From Aquila chrysaetos chrysaetos (lineage: Eukaryota > Chordata > Aves > Accipitriformes > Accipitridae): a stretch of 64,000 nt of DNA. The stretch is from assembly GCF_900496995.4 (NCBI RefSeq), contig NC_044006.1, positions 43,609,620-43,673,619 of the forward strand, written 5' to 3'. The position numbers were made by a program, and so were the translations under genes. Every line of letters begins with the position of its first letter. The stretch's first letter is position 1. The notes under the pieces were generated by a model. The model was given only the letters and a program-made list of their open reading frames with translations, was not told the DNA's origin and did not search any database. Shown here in pieces: positions 62,344 to 64,000 of this stretch.

Positions 62344-63699
62344 GTCAGTCTTGATAGTACTTATAGCGTGAAGAAGGCTGTCAGGTTTTCCTGCATAGGA
62401 TAAGACTCACATTTTTGATGGGAGAGGAAGGAGGGAAAGAAAAAAATTGCAGATTGATCCATTTTTCTTGACAGTTGTTTATTTTACTCTTTGGTAGGCT
62501 CACCTCTGTGACCTTTCATTTCATAAATACCAAAGATGAATCTCTTTTTTTAGGCAATTTTCTTCCTTTTCCTTTTGCAAATGTAATTACGTGTTACCAA
62601 GTTGCAGACAGCATGTGTGTATTTTCCAGCCTATTTTTTTTACCTCCTCAAGCTCTTTTAGGTTTTTCATAAGACAGCAGCTGTTTAGCCACTGCAGATC
62701 ATGGCTTTGCCAAATGACTTCTCTGGCTATTAGTGATTTTCCCTTCCTCTCTCTGTTTTTCATAGTTTTAGATATGGATTGAGAGAGGATTCAGCTCCTT
62801 GAGATGGTGGTGATGCCAGGTTCTACCCATCTGTCCCCACCTTCCCCACCAAATTTAGGGGTTTGGTCCAGCTAATATGGTTGGCAATAATTACACTGGT
62901 GACTAACCTCCGGAAATCTGATGGACTTTACTTTGTAGCTGGGACTACTTAGGTAGCTCAACTGAGAGCATACCCTGCCCTGGGGTACCTGTCCTAGACA
63001 CTTAACTTTCCTCCTCATGAAAAGGTGAGGTGTTATGGAAGATTTCTGCTTATGTACACTGACAGTATACTTAAAGGTTTTCTTCTGCTCCAACTACACT
63101 GACAGTATGCCTGACTATGCAGCCGCCACAACAAGGGCTGCTGTCCCAGCAGGAGCTTGTGCTTGTGGCCTCGAACCCCATCCTTTGAACCCAGTTTAAT
63201 CCCAGTTATGCCAGGGAAGATGACAGTTGTACTAGCGCATCATCTTACCCAGGTCTAGTCTACAAATCCAGTAGCCTTGAATTTGAGGAGAAGCTGGGAT
63301 AATGATGGGCTGCATCCCCATTATTGAACTTTGTTTACTAGTGCATGGCCATTAGTGAGAACAGATTAGATGCCAATGGCAACTGAGGCTCAGAAATCTG
63401 ACAAGTGGAAGGTTCTTAGCTCCTAATTCTGAACTGATTCCAAAATTGATTAAATACTCAGCAGTCTTAACGCCTGAATTTCAGGAGCCTGGAGATATTC
63501 AAATTGAGGTTTTGGCATTGTCCTGTTTGGATGCACTGAGTTTATACGAGAGGGTGGGATCGCTTCTATGCTGAGTTTGCGATCCTTTTGCCCTGTGTGG
63601 TGGTGCATTAAATTCAAGTGTAATACAGAATGTGGTGGGGACACAGAACCTTTACATGGTAAAGGTTTAAAGGCTATCTAATGTTATTTTTTCTAACAG
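62344..63699 (+). other. RAPGEF5: RAPGEF5 intron 3
   Basis: A 1356-base phase 1 intron from GTCAGT to CTAACAG. It contains a 14-base direct repeat (TACACTGACAGTAT) at 63055-63068 and 63095-63108. Nothing else was recognised. Confidence 0.88.
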
Positions 63700-63868
63700 T
63701 GGACAGACAACTCTATTTTCAAGACACTCATGCTTTCTACCAGTTCTCAGCGGATGAATGTACCTACCTTTTCTGTGAATTTGAGAAAGAGGAAGAATGG
63801 AAGAATGGAGTAAAGCTCCTACTTCAACTACTGCCGTTGTCTCCTCCCAGGATTGACATGTGTAATCT
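63700..63868 (+). CDS. RAPGEF5: RAPGEF5 coding exon 4: end of DEP domain and linker
   Basis: A 169-nt exon after TTTTTTCTAACAG (acceptor ends 63699), with donor AATCT|GTAAGT at 63868/63869. TG completes Val143; 55 codons follow (residues 144-198), then two bases of the next codon. The peptide begins DRQLYFQDTHAFYQFS, the conserved last strands of EPAC-type DEP domains (V-D-x-x-x-x-F-Q-D-x-x-x-F-Y-x-F). It continues through an acidic, aromatic segment (CEFEKEEEWKNG) to a leucine-rich stretch (VKLLLQLLPLSPPR), which in RAPGEF5 leads toward the REM region. The following exon lies beyond the window. Confidence 0.93.
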
Positions 63869-64000
63869 GTAAGTGTGTGTATACAACTGTTTGCAACTTT
63901 TGCTGACTGTTTTGTAAGTGGCTGGTTTATAATGACACTGTTTACCCCCAAACCACTGTGCAGAGGAGCCAGCTTTCTTTTCAGGGTTGACAGGCTTTGT
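63869..64000 (+). other. RAPGEF5: RAPGEF5 intron 4, partial
   Basis: Begins GTAAGT and runs off the right edge; phase 2. No feature was seen in it. Confidence 0.85.

Larger units (their letters stand above)
30337..63868 (+). other. RAPGEF5: RAPGEF5 gene, 5' portion (four coding exons, gene runs off the right edge)
   Basis: This is the gene span from the presumed start codon to the last exon in the window. Coding exons are 30337-30534, 61110-61216, 62222-62343 and 63700-63868. All introns are GT-AG and the phases agree (0/0, 2/2, 1/1), giving one open frame of 198 complete codons. RAPGEF5 belongs to the EPAC-related Rap exchange factors: DEP, then REM, RA-like and CDC25-homology domains, without the cyclic-nucleotide-binding domain of EPAC1 and EPAC2. 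It loads GTP on Rap1 and Rap2 and was also described as an M-Ras-interacting GEF. In frog it has been linked to nuclear entry of beta-catenin and left-right patterning. Only the N-terminus and the DEP domain are seen here; the catalytic part is inferred to lie downstream. The call rests on remembered family sequence, not a search. A missed exon inside the 30.6 kb intron 1 cannot be excluded, because its two ends are both phase 0. Confidence 0.88.

Overview
The window reads as vertebrate nuclear DNA, most likely from a neognath bird. It is AT-rich, with very sparse coding sequence split by canonical GT-AG introns, and one strong CpG island. The interspersed repeats are mainly CR1 LINE pieces of several ages, with MIR/CORE-SINE-like remnants. 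Nothing looks bacterial: there are no operons, no dense ORFs and no CRISPR array. The species call is an inference from the CR1 content and the compact layout.

One gene is supported: the 5' part of RAPGEF5 (Rap guanine nucleotide exchange factor 5, also called MR-GEF or Repac) on the + strand. Four coding exons join in frame. Exon 1 (30337-30534) lies in a CpG-island promoter and encodes a proline-rich, basic N-terminus. Exons 2 (61110-61216), 3 (62222-62343) and 4 (63700-63868) encode a DEP domain. Intron phases are 0, 2, 1 and 2 and agree at every join. The window encodes 198 complete residues. The REM, RA-like and CDC25-homology (catalytic) parts must lie to the right of the window.

Layout: 1 to about 29600 is intergenic or far-upstream DNA with no supported gene. 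It contains an orphan CpG-rich patch (about 2190-2520), two CR1 remnants (8316-8435 and 13472-14200), short palindromes and homopolymers. About 29690-30880 is the RAPGEF5 CpG island, 5' leader, exon 1 and start of intron 1. The region 30535-61109 is a 30.6 kb first intron holding most of the repeats: ancient CR1 (about 35900-36540, 41335-42700, 59010-59730), a younger CR1 piece truncated at both ends (56915-57915), a short CR1 tail (50002-50210), MIR-like SINEs (33491-33625, 48684-48833) and several microsatellites. The region 61110-64000 holds the three DEP exons and short introns.

The most distinctive signals sit around exon 1. The first ATG of the leader is out of frame and overlaps the presumed start. 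A CCTG tetranucleotide array lies in the leader. The splice donor lies in a GTGA/GCGA microsatellite that offers three donor-like sites at 4-bp spacing. I found no convincing previously undescribed system. The ORFs longer than 200 codons in the CpG island and the CR1 region are composition artefacts or LINE-derived.
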